Below, in pieces: positions 1 through 7,800 of a stretch of DNA of 16,020 nucleotides. Source of the stretch: CAXDOZ01 sp963991145. Its GTDB lineage: Bacteria; Bacteroidota; Bacteroidia; Chitinophagales; JABDMM01. The notes under the pieces were generated by a model, which saw only the letters and a program-made list of their open reading frames with translations, was not told the origin of the DNA and ran no database searches. Within the stretch, counting starts at the first letter, position 1. Each line of letters starts with the position of its first letter. The translations under genes and the position numbers were made by a program. Location: positions 1-16,020 of the forward strand of contig CAXDOZ010000049.1 of NCBI GenBank assembly GCA_963991145.1, written 5' to 3'.

Positions 1-227
1 ATCATTTCACCCGGCTTGTACACACTGAGTTCAGCCTTATGAATCACAGCTTTGCCCTTAGGGTTAAGATCCATATGGACCTCCTGGCGAACCGGACTAC
101 CTAATTTCCACTCTACTTCGGTTATGGGTGTAAAGGGATTCCATTCGGCATAGGATCCTACATCTGTTAAGGCTTCCCATACTTTTTCCCGTGGAGCATT
201 GATCAAAATTTCTGCTTTGAATATCAT
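1..227 (-). CDS. SRPBCC-fold (polyketide cyclase/START-like) domain protein, 3' end cut by window edge
   Basis: Reading the minus strand from ATG at 227-225 gives 75 codons with no stop before the window edge, so only the N-terminal half is present. The protein begins MIFKAEILINAPREKVWEAL, then has a DVGSYAEWNPFTP stretch. This is the classic start of SRPBCC/polyketide-cyclase-like proteins: first beta strand, the 'I.A....VW..L.D...Y..WNPF' signature, then alternating strands (EVHMDLNPKGK, AELSVYKPGEM). These proteins form a helix-grip fold with a hydrophobic cavity, and their ligands vary too much to predict. I chose this ATG because no other in-frame ATG is seen in the codons just upstream and homology-like sequence begins at residue 2. 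No signal peptide is visible, so it is probably cytoplasmic. A 61-codon reading frame at 97-282 overlaps it out of frame and is a shadow. Confidence 0.8.
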   Translation of the reverse strand, partial: MIFKAEILINAPREKVWEALTDVGSYAEWNPFTPITEVEWKLGSPVRQEVHMDLNPKGKAVIHKAELSVYKPGEM

Positions 228-258
228 GGAGTCTGAATATATAGAAATTGATGGGATC

Positions 259-308
259 AACCACAGAGGACACGGAGGTCACGGAGAAGGGGTGATTTGC
301 AGATATTC
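259..308. repeat. Intergenic repeat module A, copy 1
   Basis: The module starts AACCACAGAGGACACGGAG and ends GATTTGCAGATATTC. It matches, with few substitutions and a small length difference, the sequence at 1709-1753 just after the epimerase gene. Internally it is a short imperfect direct repeat of CACGGAG. It lies 31 bases upstream of the SRPBCC start codon. From memory, CCACAGAGG-CACGGAG type repeats occur between genes in many environmental bacteria, but I cannot verify this here. Confidence 0.7.
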
Positions 309-490
309 AAAATTCTAAAAGACACAGCGGCAAAATGGACTCAGACATTTGAATCCTAAAATCAATCAGCAACAAATTTGATGCAGCAAATAATAGATGA
401 ATGCAGGATTTTGGTGCCCGGGGAGGTGGCACAATAGTTCTTTAACCCACCCCTACTTTGCGATTTGCTGATGGGAAGCTCAGCATAATC

Positions 491-520
491 CATTTGCCCA
501 TTTGCCCATTTGCCCATTTT
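491..520. repeat. Short tandem array, 8-base unit CATTTGCC
   Basis: Three perfect copies of CATTTGCC (491-498, 499-506, 507-514) are followed by a partial fourth unit (CATTTT, 515-520). The array directly abuts the 74-base repeat module B copy 1. No coding frame uses it. Arrays like this can change copy number by replication slippage. Confidence 0.85.
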
Positions 521-594
521 CTACTAGAAGATCTAAACGTGCATTGAAAGCCTCTCGGGGTCTAAACGACCCTCCCCTCCCCATCTACAAATTA
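521..594. repeat. Intergenic repeat module B, copy 1 (74 bases, hairpin-containing)
   Basis: Begins CTACTAGAAGAT and ends with GACCCTCCCC, TCCCCATC and TACAAATTA blocks. It aligns over the full 74 bases with 1794-1867: the left 12 bases differ at one position, the middle is diverged, and the last 27 bases are identical. A stem GGGTC/GACCC (loop TAAAC here) sits inside at about 558-572. Read on the minus strand it starts TAATTTGTAGATGGGG, i.e. a GTAG tetranucleotide ahead of a G-rich hairpin, a layout reminiscent of REP elements. Confidence 0.8.
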
Positions 595-714
595 GCCCAA
601 TTACCCTTTAGAGTTTCGCCTCAATTTGTAAGTGATGATTAAACAGATTGAATTGTGAATCTTCACATATCGAATTGACTGCTCAAAAAACTATATTCGG
701 GAAAATTTGATTGA

Positions 715-1710
715 ATGAAAGTTGGAATCACGGGCGCGCCCGGACATGTTGGATCAGTTCTTTGTCGGGAACTTTTAGCAAAAGGTGGATACACTGTAAG
801 AGCAGGTTACTACGATGAGAAGAAGGGAATTGAAGGTTTGGATGTCGAAGAGCAATTCGTAAATATCCTGGATAAAGAATCAGTAGATGAATTTGTAAGT
901 GGATGTGATGCGATCGTGCATCTGGCGGCGATCATTTCTATCGAAGGAGATCCTACGGGGATCGTGCGAAAGACCAATTTCAACGGAACTGAAAATGTAA
1001 TTGAGGCCTGCGAGAAAAATGGCGTTAAGCGACTCCTGCACTTTAGTACCATCCATGCAATGAATCCATATCCACTAGACAAGGTTCTAGATGAAACCAG
1101 AGATCTTGCCGGTGATGGTGATTGGGTAGGATCGCTTTACGATCGATCAAAAGCAGATGGCGAAAGATCTGTTCTAGCCGCAGTAGATCGAGGATTGGAT
1201 GCCATTCTTATCACTCCTACTTCAATCATGGGTCCCTGGGATTTTGGTCCTTCACTCCTTGGTCAGGCAATTCTAGATATCTATCATCGCGATCTTCCTT
1301 CCGTTGTTAAAGGTGGTTACGATTGGGTGAATGTGAGAAACATCGTTCAGGGTACAATTGCTGCTCTTGAGGTAGGGAAAAAAGGTGAGAAGTACTTGCT
1401 TGCCGGTGAATTCAAAACCGTGGGGGAAGTTGCCCGAATGATCGGGGATATAACTCAAAGGAAGGTTCCCACCTACGAGACTCCAATTTGGATGGCTCGT
1501 CTCGGCGTTCCATTTGCCAAGATCGAGTCGATGATAAATGGTAAGCCGGCCAGGATCACGAATGAAGCACTCAGTGCATTGGTGCATTCAAATCCATTAT
1601 GCTCTTCAGAGAAAGCTCAAAATGATCTGGGCTACCAGCCAATTCCGATCTACGATACGCTGAAAGAAAGCATTGATTGGTTTGGGGAATATGGTTATTT
1701 GAGGAACTAA
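715..1710 (+). CDS. NAD(P)-dependent epimerase/dehydratase (extended SDR family)
   Basis: A 331-residue cytoplasmic oxidoreductase of the extended short-chain dehydrogenase family, the length typical for dihydroflavonol-4-reductase-like and sugar-epimerase-like members. The Rossmann dinucleotide motif is GITGAPGHVG (residues 4-13, TGxxGxxG). An acidic patch and the core strand DAIVHLAA (65-72) follow. The catalytic residues are S111/T112 in HFSTIHA and Y142xxxK146 in LYDRSKADGE. The DWVNVRNIVQGTIAAL segment (about 203-218) matches the extended-SDR substrate-side signature. The substrate cannot be read from sequence; sugar nucleotides, steroid-like or flavonoid-like carbonyls are all possible. 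It stands alone, divergent from the SRPBCC gene and convergent with acs, bracketed by copies of the same composite repeat. The first base of the downstream copy overlaps its stop codon. No clear Shine-Dalgarno precedes the ATG, as is common in Bacteroidota. Confidence 0.9.
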   Translation: MKVGITGAPGHVGSVLCRELLAKGGYTVRAGYYDEKKGIEGLDVEEQFVNILDKESVDEFVSGCDAIVHLAAIISIEGDPTGIVRKTNFNGTENVIEACEKNGVKRLLHFSTIHAMNPYPLDKVLDETRDLAGDGDWVGSLYDRSKADGERSVLAAVDRGLDAILITPTSIMGPWDFGPSLLGQAILDIYHRDLPSVVKGGYDWVNVRNIVQGTIAALEVGKKGEKYLLAGEFKTVGEVARMIGDITQRKVPTYETPIWMARLGVPFAKIESMINGKPARITNEALSALVHSNPLCSSEKAQNDLGYQPIPIYDTLKESIDWFGEYGYLRN

Positions 1711-1753
1711 CCACAAAGGGCACGGAGAACACAGAGATTGGATTTGCAGATTC
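1709..1753. repeat. Intergenic repeat module A, copy 2
   Basis: Starts with the last two bases of the epimerase stop codon and reads AACCACAAAGGGCACGGAG, then ACACAGAG, ending GATTTGCAGATTC. It is the counterpart of 259-308 in the same orientation. A small hairpin GCCTT-GGCG-AAGGC lies just downstream at 1767-1780, and another GCAGATTTG follows at 1785-1793, so this 238-base convergent intergenic region is mostly repeat sequence. Confidence 0.7.
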
Positions 1754-1793
1754 TTTGACCAACGAAGCCTTGGCGAAGGCGGTTGCAGATTTG

Positions 1794-1867
1794 CTAATAG
1801 AAGATTCTTTTTTCTATTGAGCTGAGTCTCGGGGTCTATCGACCCTCCCCTCCCCATCTACAAATTA
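1794..1867. repeat. Intergenic repeat module B, copy 2 (74 bases, hairpin-containing)
   Basis: Counterpart of 521-594: the same length, the same orientation, an almost identical left end (CTAATAGAAGAT) and an identical right end from GACCCTCCCC to TACAAATTA. The GGGTC/GACCC stem is kept, while the loop changes from TAAAC to TATC. Keeping the stem while the loop drifts suggests that the folded form matters. The copy lies about 80 bases past the acs stop codon, between two convergent genes. I see no standard U-tract terminator there. Confidence 0.8.
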
Positions 1868-1948
1868 CCACTCCCCGTTTGAATTTGGGCTGATAAGTTT
1901 GCAGCCGCAGTATCTCAAATTTCAGTGCCGTGATTGGCTTCACCACCG

Positions 1949-3847
1949 CTAACTCAGCTTCCCTTCAATGATCTCATCTACGACCTTAGGATCAAGCAGA
2001 GTTGAAGTATCACCTAAATTACTGGTATCGCCCTCGGCCACCTTTCTCAATATCCTTCTCATGATCTTGCCTGAGCGCGTCTTGGGTAAACCACTAACGA
2101 CCTGAATCTTATCCGGCTTGGCGATCGGGCCAATCATCTCGACTACCTTCTCAGTGATCTCGGCACGGAGAGCATCTTCGCTTGCTGGCTCCTTCTTGCA
2201 GATCACATATGCATAGATTCCCTGCCCTTTGATATCGTGTGGGTAACCCACAACTGCTGATTCAGCGATATGATCTTCTTCATTGATCGCGTTTTCAATT
2301 TCAGCTGTTCCAAATCGGTGTCCGGAAACATTGATCACATCATCAACCCTTCCAATTATTCTGTAGCGACCATCTTTATCCCTTTTGGCCCCATCACCCG
2401 TGAAGTAATAGCCTTTAAAGTGATCGAAGTAAGTAGATCTGCAGCGCTCATGATCTCCGTAAGTACTTCTGATCATTGAGGGCCAGGGGAATTTCACACA
2501 TAGGTATCCCTCGACTTCATTTTCTAGGATCTCATTTCCATCGGCATCCAATAGAACAGGTTGAATACCTGGCAATGGTAAACCGGCATAAATGGCTTTG
2601 GGATCAGTAACTCCGGCCAGACAGGAGATCATGATCCCTCCTGTTTCGGTTTGCCACCAGGTATCAGAGATTGGGCAGCGCTCTTTTCCAACATGGATAT
2701 TGTACCATTCCCAGGCTTCAAAGTTGATTGGTTCTCCTACGGTTCCAAGAACTTTTAAACTGTGCAAATTATGCTCAAGAACATAATCATCACCAGCCTT
2801 CATTAGGGCTCTGATCGCTGTTGGTGCTGTATAGAAATGGGTCACTTCATGCTTATCGCAAACCTGCCAGAATCTTCCCGCATCCGGGTATGTCGGAACT
2901 CCTTCAAACATCAATGATGTCACTCCTGCCAATAGAGGTCCGTAAACGATATAGGTATGACCGGTTATCCAACCAACATCCGCTGTGCACCACCAAAGAT
3001 CATCATCTCCCACCTGGAAGACATTCTTAAAAGAGTATTCTGCATAGACCATATATCCACCGCAGGTATGAACAACTCCTTTGGGCTTTCCTGTTGAACC
3101 TGAGGTGTATAGAATGAAGAGTGTGTCTTCGGCATCCATCGATTCTGGTTCGCACTCATCTGCCATTTCATCAATCTCATTATGAACCCAAAAATCCCGG
3201 CCCTCGACCATCTTTACATCCCATTCCGTTCTTTCAAAAACGAGTACTGTTTCTACGCAATCGCATGATTCCAAAGCCTCATCAACCACTTTCTTTACCG
3301 CGATCTCTTTCTGTCCTCTGAACATGCCATCGCTGGTGATCACCATTTTACAGGAGGAGTCATTGATCCTATCTGCCAGGGCATTTGCTGAGAAACCTGC
3401 AAAGACAACAGAATGAGCAGCACCCACTCTGGCACAGGCCAAAACTGATATAGCGATCTCAGGGATCATCGGCATGTAAATGCAGACCCTATCTCCCTTT
3501 TTGATTCCTTTATCGCGAAGCAGGTTCGCCATTTTGCACACCTCGTGATACAACTCTTTGTAAGTGTAAGTCTTCCCTTTCTCTTTCGGGTCATTCGCTT
3601 CCCATTTGAAAGCAATCTTATTTGCCCTTTCGGGCAGATGGCGATCCAGGCAATTCTCTGTGATATTCAGCTTTGCTCCCTGAAACCATTTTACATCAGG
3701 GCTATTGAACTCCCATTCGAGGAGCTTATCCCACTTTTTTCTCCAGAGGAATGAGTTGGCAATATTCTCCCAATAAGCCTCGGGATTCTCAGTGGCTTGA
3801 GCAGTAGCGAAGTTAAATTCCTCTACTGAACTAATTGACTTAAGCAT
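1949..3847 (-). CDS. acs: Acetyl-CoA synthetase (AMP-forming)
   Basis: Cytoplasmic enzyme converting acetate, ATP and CoA to acetyl-CoA, AMP and pyrophosphate. The 632 residues are close to the roughly 650 of E. coli Acs. All ANL-superfamily signatures are present: N-terminal ACS domain (about 15-75, YWENIA...LLEWEF), the phosphate loop YTSGSTGKPKG (247-257), DTWWQTETGG (395-404), FTGDGAKRDKDG (482-493), the hinge region GRVDDVINVSGHR (499-511) and the C-terminal PKTRSGKIMRR (588-598). K594 is the catalytic lysine of the adenylation step and the usual reversible acetylation site. W397/W398 match the tryptophan pair whose second member restricts the pocket to acetate in Salmonella Acs, so acetate is the likely substrate. 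The start lies 11 bases past the stop of the Na/Pi transporter gene, so the two are probably cotranscribed. It is convergent with the epimerase gene. Confidence 0.97.
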   Translation of the reverse strand: MLKSISSVEEFNFATAQATENPEAYWENIANSFLWRKKWDKLLEWEFNSPDVKWFQGAKLNITENCLDRHLPERANKIAFKWEANDPKEKGKTYTYKELYHEVCKMANLLRDKGIKKGDRVCIYMPMIPEIAISVLACARVGAAHSVVFAGFSANALADRINDSSCKMVITSDGMFRGQKEIAVKKVVDEALESCDCVETVLVFERTEWDVKMVEGRDFWVHNEIDEMADECEPESMDAEDTLFILYTSGSTGKPKGVVHTCGGYMVYAEYSFKNVFQVGDDDLWWCTADVGWITGHTYIVYGPLLAGVTSLMFEGVPTYPDAGRFWQVCDKHEVTHFYTAPTAIRALMKAGDDYVLEHNLHSLKVLGTVGEPINFEAWEWYNIHVGKERCPISDTWWQTETGGIMISCLAGVTDPKAIYAGLPLPGIQPVLLDADGNEILENEVEGYLCVKFPWPSMIRSTYGDHERCRSTYFDHFKGYYFTGDGAKRDKDGRYRIIGRVDDVINVSGHRFGTAEIENAINEEDHIAESAVVGYPHDIKGQGIYAYVICKKEPASEDALRAEITEKVVEMIGPIAKPDKIQVVSGLPKTRSGKIMRRILRKVAEGDTSNLGDTSTLLDPKVVDEIIEGKLS

Positions 3848-3858
3848 AGATCTTTTAT

Positions 3859-4809
3859 TTATACCTCATTCGGTCCCTTCGGGACGATGCGATACATTAA
3901 TTTCTCAAAGAATGGGATAAATGGCAAACAAATCAGCACTCCAAGGCAATTAAAAAGTATATGGGCATTTGCCACCTGTCGTTGGATCGGGTATCCATCT
4001 GATATTAGAAGCACCAGATCAGTGAAGGGCTCGATGAAAATTAAACCTAGAATGATTGTGATCAGGCTGAATGTGAGATGGAAGAATCCAGTTCTAACTG
4101 CCGGTCTGGTTCTGCCGATTGTTGCCACCAGGGTATCTGAACAGGTACCCAGCTCAGCCCCTAACATTACCGCAATTCCAGCGGGTAACTCCATCAGTCC
4201 CTGACCGCAAAGCTTGATCGCCAATGCTACCGTAGCTGAAGATGATTGAATCACCAGAGTAACAAATCCGCCCGTTAGGGCGCCCTGAACCGGACTCTCT
4301 AATTTCTTCATCCACTCAATGAATCCCTGATATTCCTTTAATGGCTCAACAGCATTCTCCATGGTGAATAAGGCAAAAAAGAGCAAGCCTGTAGAAAAGG
4401 CGACCATGGCCGACTTATGTACTTTATCGCTCTTGGAAAACAACAGAAAAGGAAGAGCTAATATCATTGGAATGGCGCTCCATTCCCCTACATCAAATGC
4501 TATAATCTGACTGCTGATCGTGGTTCCTATATTGGCTCCCATCACAACTCCCATCGCCTGTTTGAAAGTCATGGCGCTACTACTGACTAATGCGATCGTC
4601 ATGATGACAACGGCTGAAGAAGACTGCAATGCAGCCGTAATGAGCAAACCGGAGATGATTCCTTTGAAAACGTTATTTGTAAAGCGATCCAACCAGGCTT
4701 TCATCTTCTCGCCTGCCAGTGACTCCAGATTACTTGAAAGACCAGTTAAAGCAAAAAGGAAAAGTGCCAGACCGGCAATAACCTGCAATACAATTGCCGT
4801 CACATCCAT
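3859..4809 (-). CDS. Na+/phosphate cotransporter family protein (NptA/PNaS type), short form without PhoU domain
   Basis: A 316-residue inner-membrane protein with about eight hydrophobic segments. It shows the hallmark inverted duplication of the PNaS family: two QSSS motifs, AALQSSSAVVIM (59-70) and LVIQSSSATVAL (185-196), each followed by a Gly-rich signature, GANIGTT (91-97) and GAELGTCSDT (217-226). Eukaryotic NaPi-II transporters and bacterial NptA share these repeats and move phosphate with sodium. Many bacterial members are about 550 residues because of a C-terminal PhoU-like domain. This one ends soon after the last membrane segment (FEKLMYRIVPKGPNEV), so that domain is absent. It lies 34 bases after the RND permease gene and 11 bases before acs. 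Whether it moves phosphate in or out, or another anion, cannot be decided from sequence. Confidence 0.88.
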   Translation of the reverse strand: MDVTAIVLQVIAGLALFLFALTGLSSNLESLAGEKMKAWLDRFTNNVFKGIISGLLITAALQSSSAVVIMTIALVSSSAMTFKQAMGVVMGANIGTTISSQIIAFDVGEWSAIPMILALPFLLFSKSDKVHKSAMVAFSTGLLFFALFTMENAVEPLKEYQGFIEWMKKLESPVQGALTGGFVTLVIQSSSATVALAIKLCGQGLMELPAGIAVMLGAELGTCSDTLVATIGRTRPAVRTGFFHLTFSLITIILGLIFIEPFTDLVLLISDGYPIQRQVANAHILFNCLGVLICLPFIPFFEKLMYRIVPKGPNEV

Positions 4810-4828
4810 TGCCTGAAGCTATGGACCA

Positions 4829-4842
4829 GTTCTTAAGAGAAC
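4829..4842 (-). other. Small intercistronic stem-loop between RND permease and Na/Pi genes
   Basis: GTTCT and AGAAC form a 5-base stem around a 4-base loop (TAAG on plus), starting two bases after the permease stop codon. It has no U-tract, so I do not call it a terminator. It could be a processing or partial-attenuation element, or chance. Confidence 0.25.
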
Positions 4843-4843
4843 A

Positions 4844-7800
4844 TTAAATATCCTTGGGAACCTTATAGCCTTTATAACTAACTCTATAAAAAGCAGAATA
4901 AAGGATTGGAACAAAGACCAGGGTAAGAACTGTCGCGAAAAGAAGTCCGAACAGGATACTTAATGCAAGTGGTTCAAACATGATTCCTCCTCCAAGCCAA
5001 AGTGGGATCAGACCTACGACTGTGGTGGCCGTTGTCAAAAGGATCGGTCTGAAGCGTTCCTTAGCAGCTGCGATCACGGCATCAGCTGGTTTCCGTTTAT
5101 TCTCATCTATTTCAAAGTCTATTCGATCTATGAGTACGATGGCATTATTGATCACAATACCTGCTAGTGAGATCAGACCAAGGAATGCGAAGAATCCGAA
5201 ATAGCTCTTACCGATCAACAGACCTAAAACAACACCGATCAATCCAAGAGGAATTGTCAAAAGGATGATAAGCGGCTTCTTAAGTGAGTTGAACTGCCCA
5301 ACAAGAAGAAGGATAATGATTCCAAATGCCATTGGGAGGTAATTGATAACTGACCCCATATTCTCATCCTGACTCTCGAGATCACCTCCCCATTCATAGT
5401 AGTAACCAAAGCCAAAGTCGCTGGAGTACTCCTTCATCCAGGGCACGAGCTGATCTGTAATTTCAGAGGCTGTAGTTCCAGGCTGGAATTCGGAGATCAC
5501 AGTAACCGTTTTAAAGAGATCTCGCCTCGCAATTTTGGTATACTGCCATTCGAAATTCACCTTAGCTACCTGACTCAAAGGAACGCTGTTTCCGGTTTGT
5601 TGTGAGAAGATACTTACGGTTTCCAATCTACTTACGAGATCATCTTCATCTGTATAATTGATCATTACAATTGGGATGGTCTTATCGTCCTCTCTGTAAT
5701 TACTAATTGCTCGTCCTGTAAGATAAGTCTCCAGGGAAATTGCCACATCCTGATTCGTGATCCCTGCAAGCTGAGCACGATCCTGATCGATATCAATAAC
5801 AGCCTTTTTGGTTTTCTGTCCCCAGTCGTTTCGAACGTTCTTAGTGCCTGGGATTGCCAAAAGTTTCTTTTCTACATCATTTGCCATTTGCATTAGCTTA
5901 TCAGGATTTCTCCCCGATATTCTAACGGCGACCGGCTCAAGGTTTCCACCTCCGGTACCCAGCCTTCTGACCGATGGAATCAGATCCGGATAATGCTCGT
6001 AGCAAAACTTTGAGATGCTGTCGATAACAACATCATTGAACTGCTCATCTGTTGTGTTGAGCAGCATGTGTGCTGTGTAAGTTGTTTTCTCAGGTGGAGT
6101 ATATCCAAGATCGTACTTCGGAGCTCCTTCACCGATAAATGAAGTGAAGTCGGTGACTCCCAAAGCACCTTCTTCGAAATCTTCGGGGAGAAGGAAGGTC
6201 TCTGTGATGTACTCTTCAATTCCCATTACGACATTTTCCGTCTCGTCAATTCTTGTTCCTGCTGGAAGTTCAACGTTTATGGTAACAAGCGGTCTATCCG
6301 AATCAGGCATGAAGATCTTAGGAACGTAATCAAGTAATTTGATCGAACTAAAGAACAGAATCAAGATCACCCCTACGAAAAGTAATCTGTGAGTGAGACA
6401 GAATACGAGGAATGGCTTGTATACATCGGCCATTTTTTCGAAGAGATTCTTCTTGTTCTTTTTCTTCTTCTTATCGTCTTTCTTGACCTTGAGCAGATAT
6501 GTTGCAATAAGCGGTATCAGGGTCATGGCAAGAACCCAGGAGGTTAGAAGTGCTATACTGATCACCTGGAAAATAGGACCAACAATATCTGCCATGATGG
6601 ACTCGGCCAGATAAAAGGCAACAAAAGCTGCAGATGTGGTTAGAGTGGAGATCAACAAAGAGACCTGGAGCTCACTGGCTGATGCCAGAACTGCTTCTCT
6701 TACATCGCTTCCTCTCTCCATTTTCACCAATGTAGATTCCACCATTACAATGGCATTATCTACCAACATTCCCAATGCCATGATCAGCGCAGCAAGAGAG
6801 ATCTGGTTAAGACCGATTCCCATAAATGACATGATCATCAGAGTAATTACCATTACAGATGGTACGAGAGATGCAACTACAATTCCTGTCCTTAATCCAA
6901 GGAACAGAAGCATCACAATTAGTACGATCACGATCGATTGAACCAGGTTATCCTGAAAGTCTCTTACAGATTTGTCGACAAATACGTCCTGGCTTGCTGT
7001 TCTTGTAAATTCAATACCCCAGGGATAGATGGTTTCATAGTAATCTATCACTTCATCAACCTGCTCACCAAGCTCTACAATATTCCCTCCGGGCTTTAGA
7101 TTGATTCCCAATGAAATACCCAGTTCACCATTAACTCTCACTATCGATTGACGTGGCATTTCATATCCGCGAGTAACATCGGCCACATCTCCCAGGTATA
7201 CGATCGTTGGAGAGCTGGGATCAGATATAATTACTCTTTTGATCTGCTCTACCGATTCAAAATCTCCAGATGGCTCAACGATGATCTGTTCAGTTCCTAT
7301 GAATACTTCACCACCTGGGAAGATGATATTGGTCTTGGATAGAACATTTTGAATTTGATCGGTAGATAAGCCTAGCTCGGCGAACCGAGCAGGGTCGTAA
7401 TCAATGTAAACTCTCTCGTCCTGATCACCAAGAATTTCAACTTTGGCCGCCTGATCAAGCTTAAGAAGCGCATCTCGAAGATCGTCTGCTACATCGTAAA
7501 GCTCCCGATAGGTAAAACCATCAGCCGTAAGGCTATAAATGATCCCATAAACGTCAACAAGGTCTTTATCCTTGATCTCATACGTACAGCCATCTGGTAA
7601 CCCCGGGGCAACCTCGTTTACCTTCCTCCTTATCTCGTCGTAAATAGGTTGTAGGTCATCATAGGAATCTAAAATCTCCACAGTTACTACTGAAACACCG
7701 GCTCTACTCTCACTTTCGATATAGTCGAGCTCGGCCATTTCCTGAAGTTTCTTCTCAATCTTGTCCGTAACCAGAAGCTCGACACGTTCAGGAGATCCAC

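Larger units (their letters stand above)
228..714. other. Gene-free stretch of 487 bases containing repeat modules
   Basis: I see no credible coding frame between the two outward-reading genes (SRPBCC on minus, epimerase on plus). The region holds three repeated structures listed separately: the CCACAGAGG/CACGGAG module near 259-308, an 8-base tandem array at 491-520 and a 74-base module at 521-594. A weak stem GCTGA/TCAGC lies at 467-484. Promoters for both flanking genes should lie here. TTGACT at 675-680 and TATATT at 692-697 lie upstream of the epimerase, but only 11 bases apart, so they do not make a convincing promoter. Confidence 0.6.

Noticed and set aside
97..282. 61-codon minus-strand reading frame near the left edge
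   Set aside because: It overlaps the SRPBCC gene in another frame, and its product has no domain-like composition, whereas the other frame clearly encodes an SRPBCC start.
491..520. CATTTGCC array as a CRISPR
   Set aside because: The units are 8 bases with no spacers; it is a simple tandem repeat.
715..1710. Epimerase gene as cargo of an integron or transposon
   Set aside because: There is no integrase or transposase gene and no terminal inverted repeats or target-site duplications. The flanking repeats alone do not prove mobility.
1767..1780. GCCTT-GGCG-AAGGC hairpin as a terminator for the epimerase or acs
   Set aside because: It has a 5-base stem with no T-tract on either strand, so it is better described as part of the repeat-rich intergenic DNA.
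810..1857. Several minus- and plus-strand frames inside and just after the epimerase gene (such as 1273-1587 and 1606-1857 on minus)
   Set aside because: They are shadows of the epimerase gene or run through the intergenic repeats; none shows a recognisable protein pattern.
3887..4816. Plus-strand frames of about 100 codons opposite the Na/Pi transporter
   Set aside because: They are antisense shadows of a gene with clear QSSS repeats and membrane helices.
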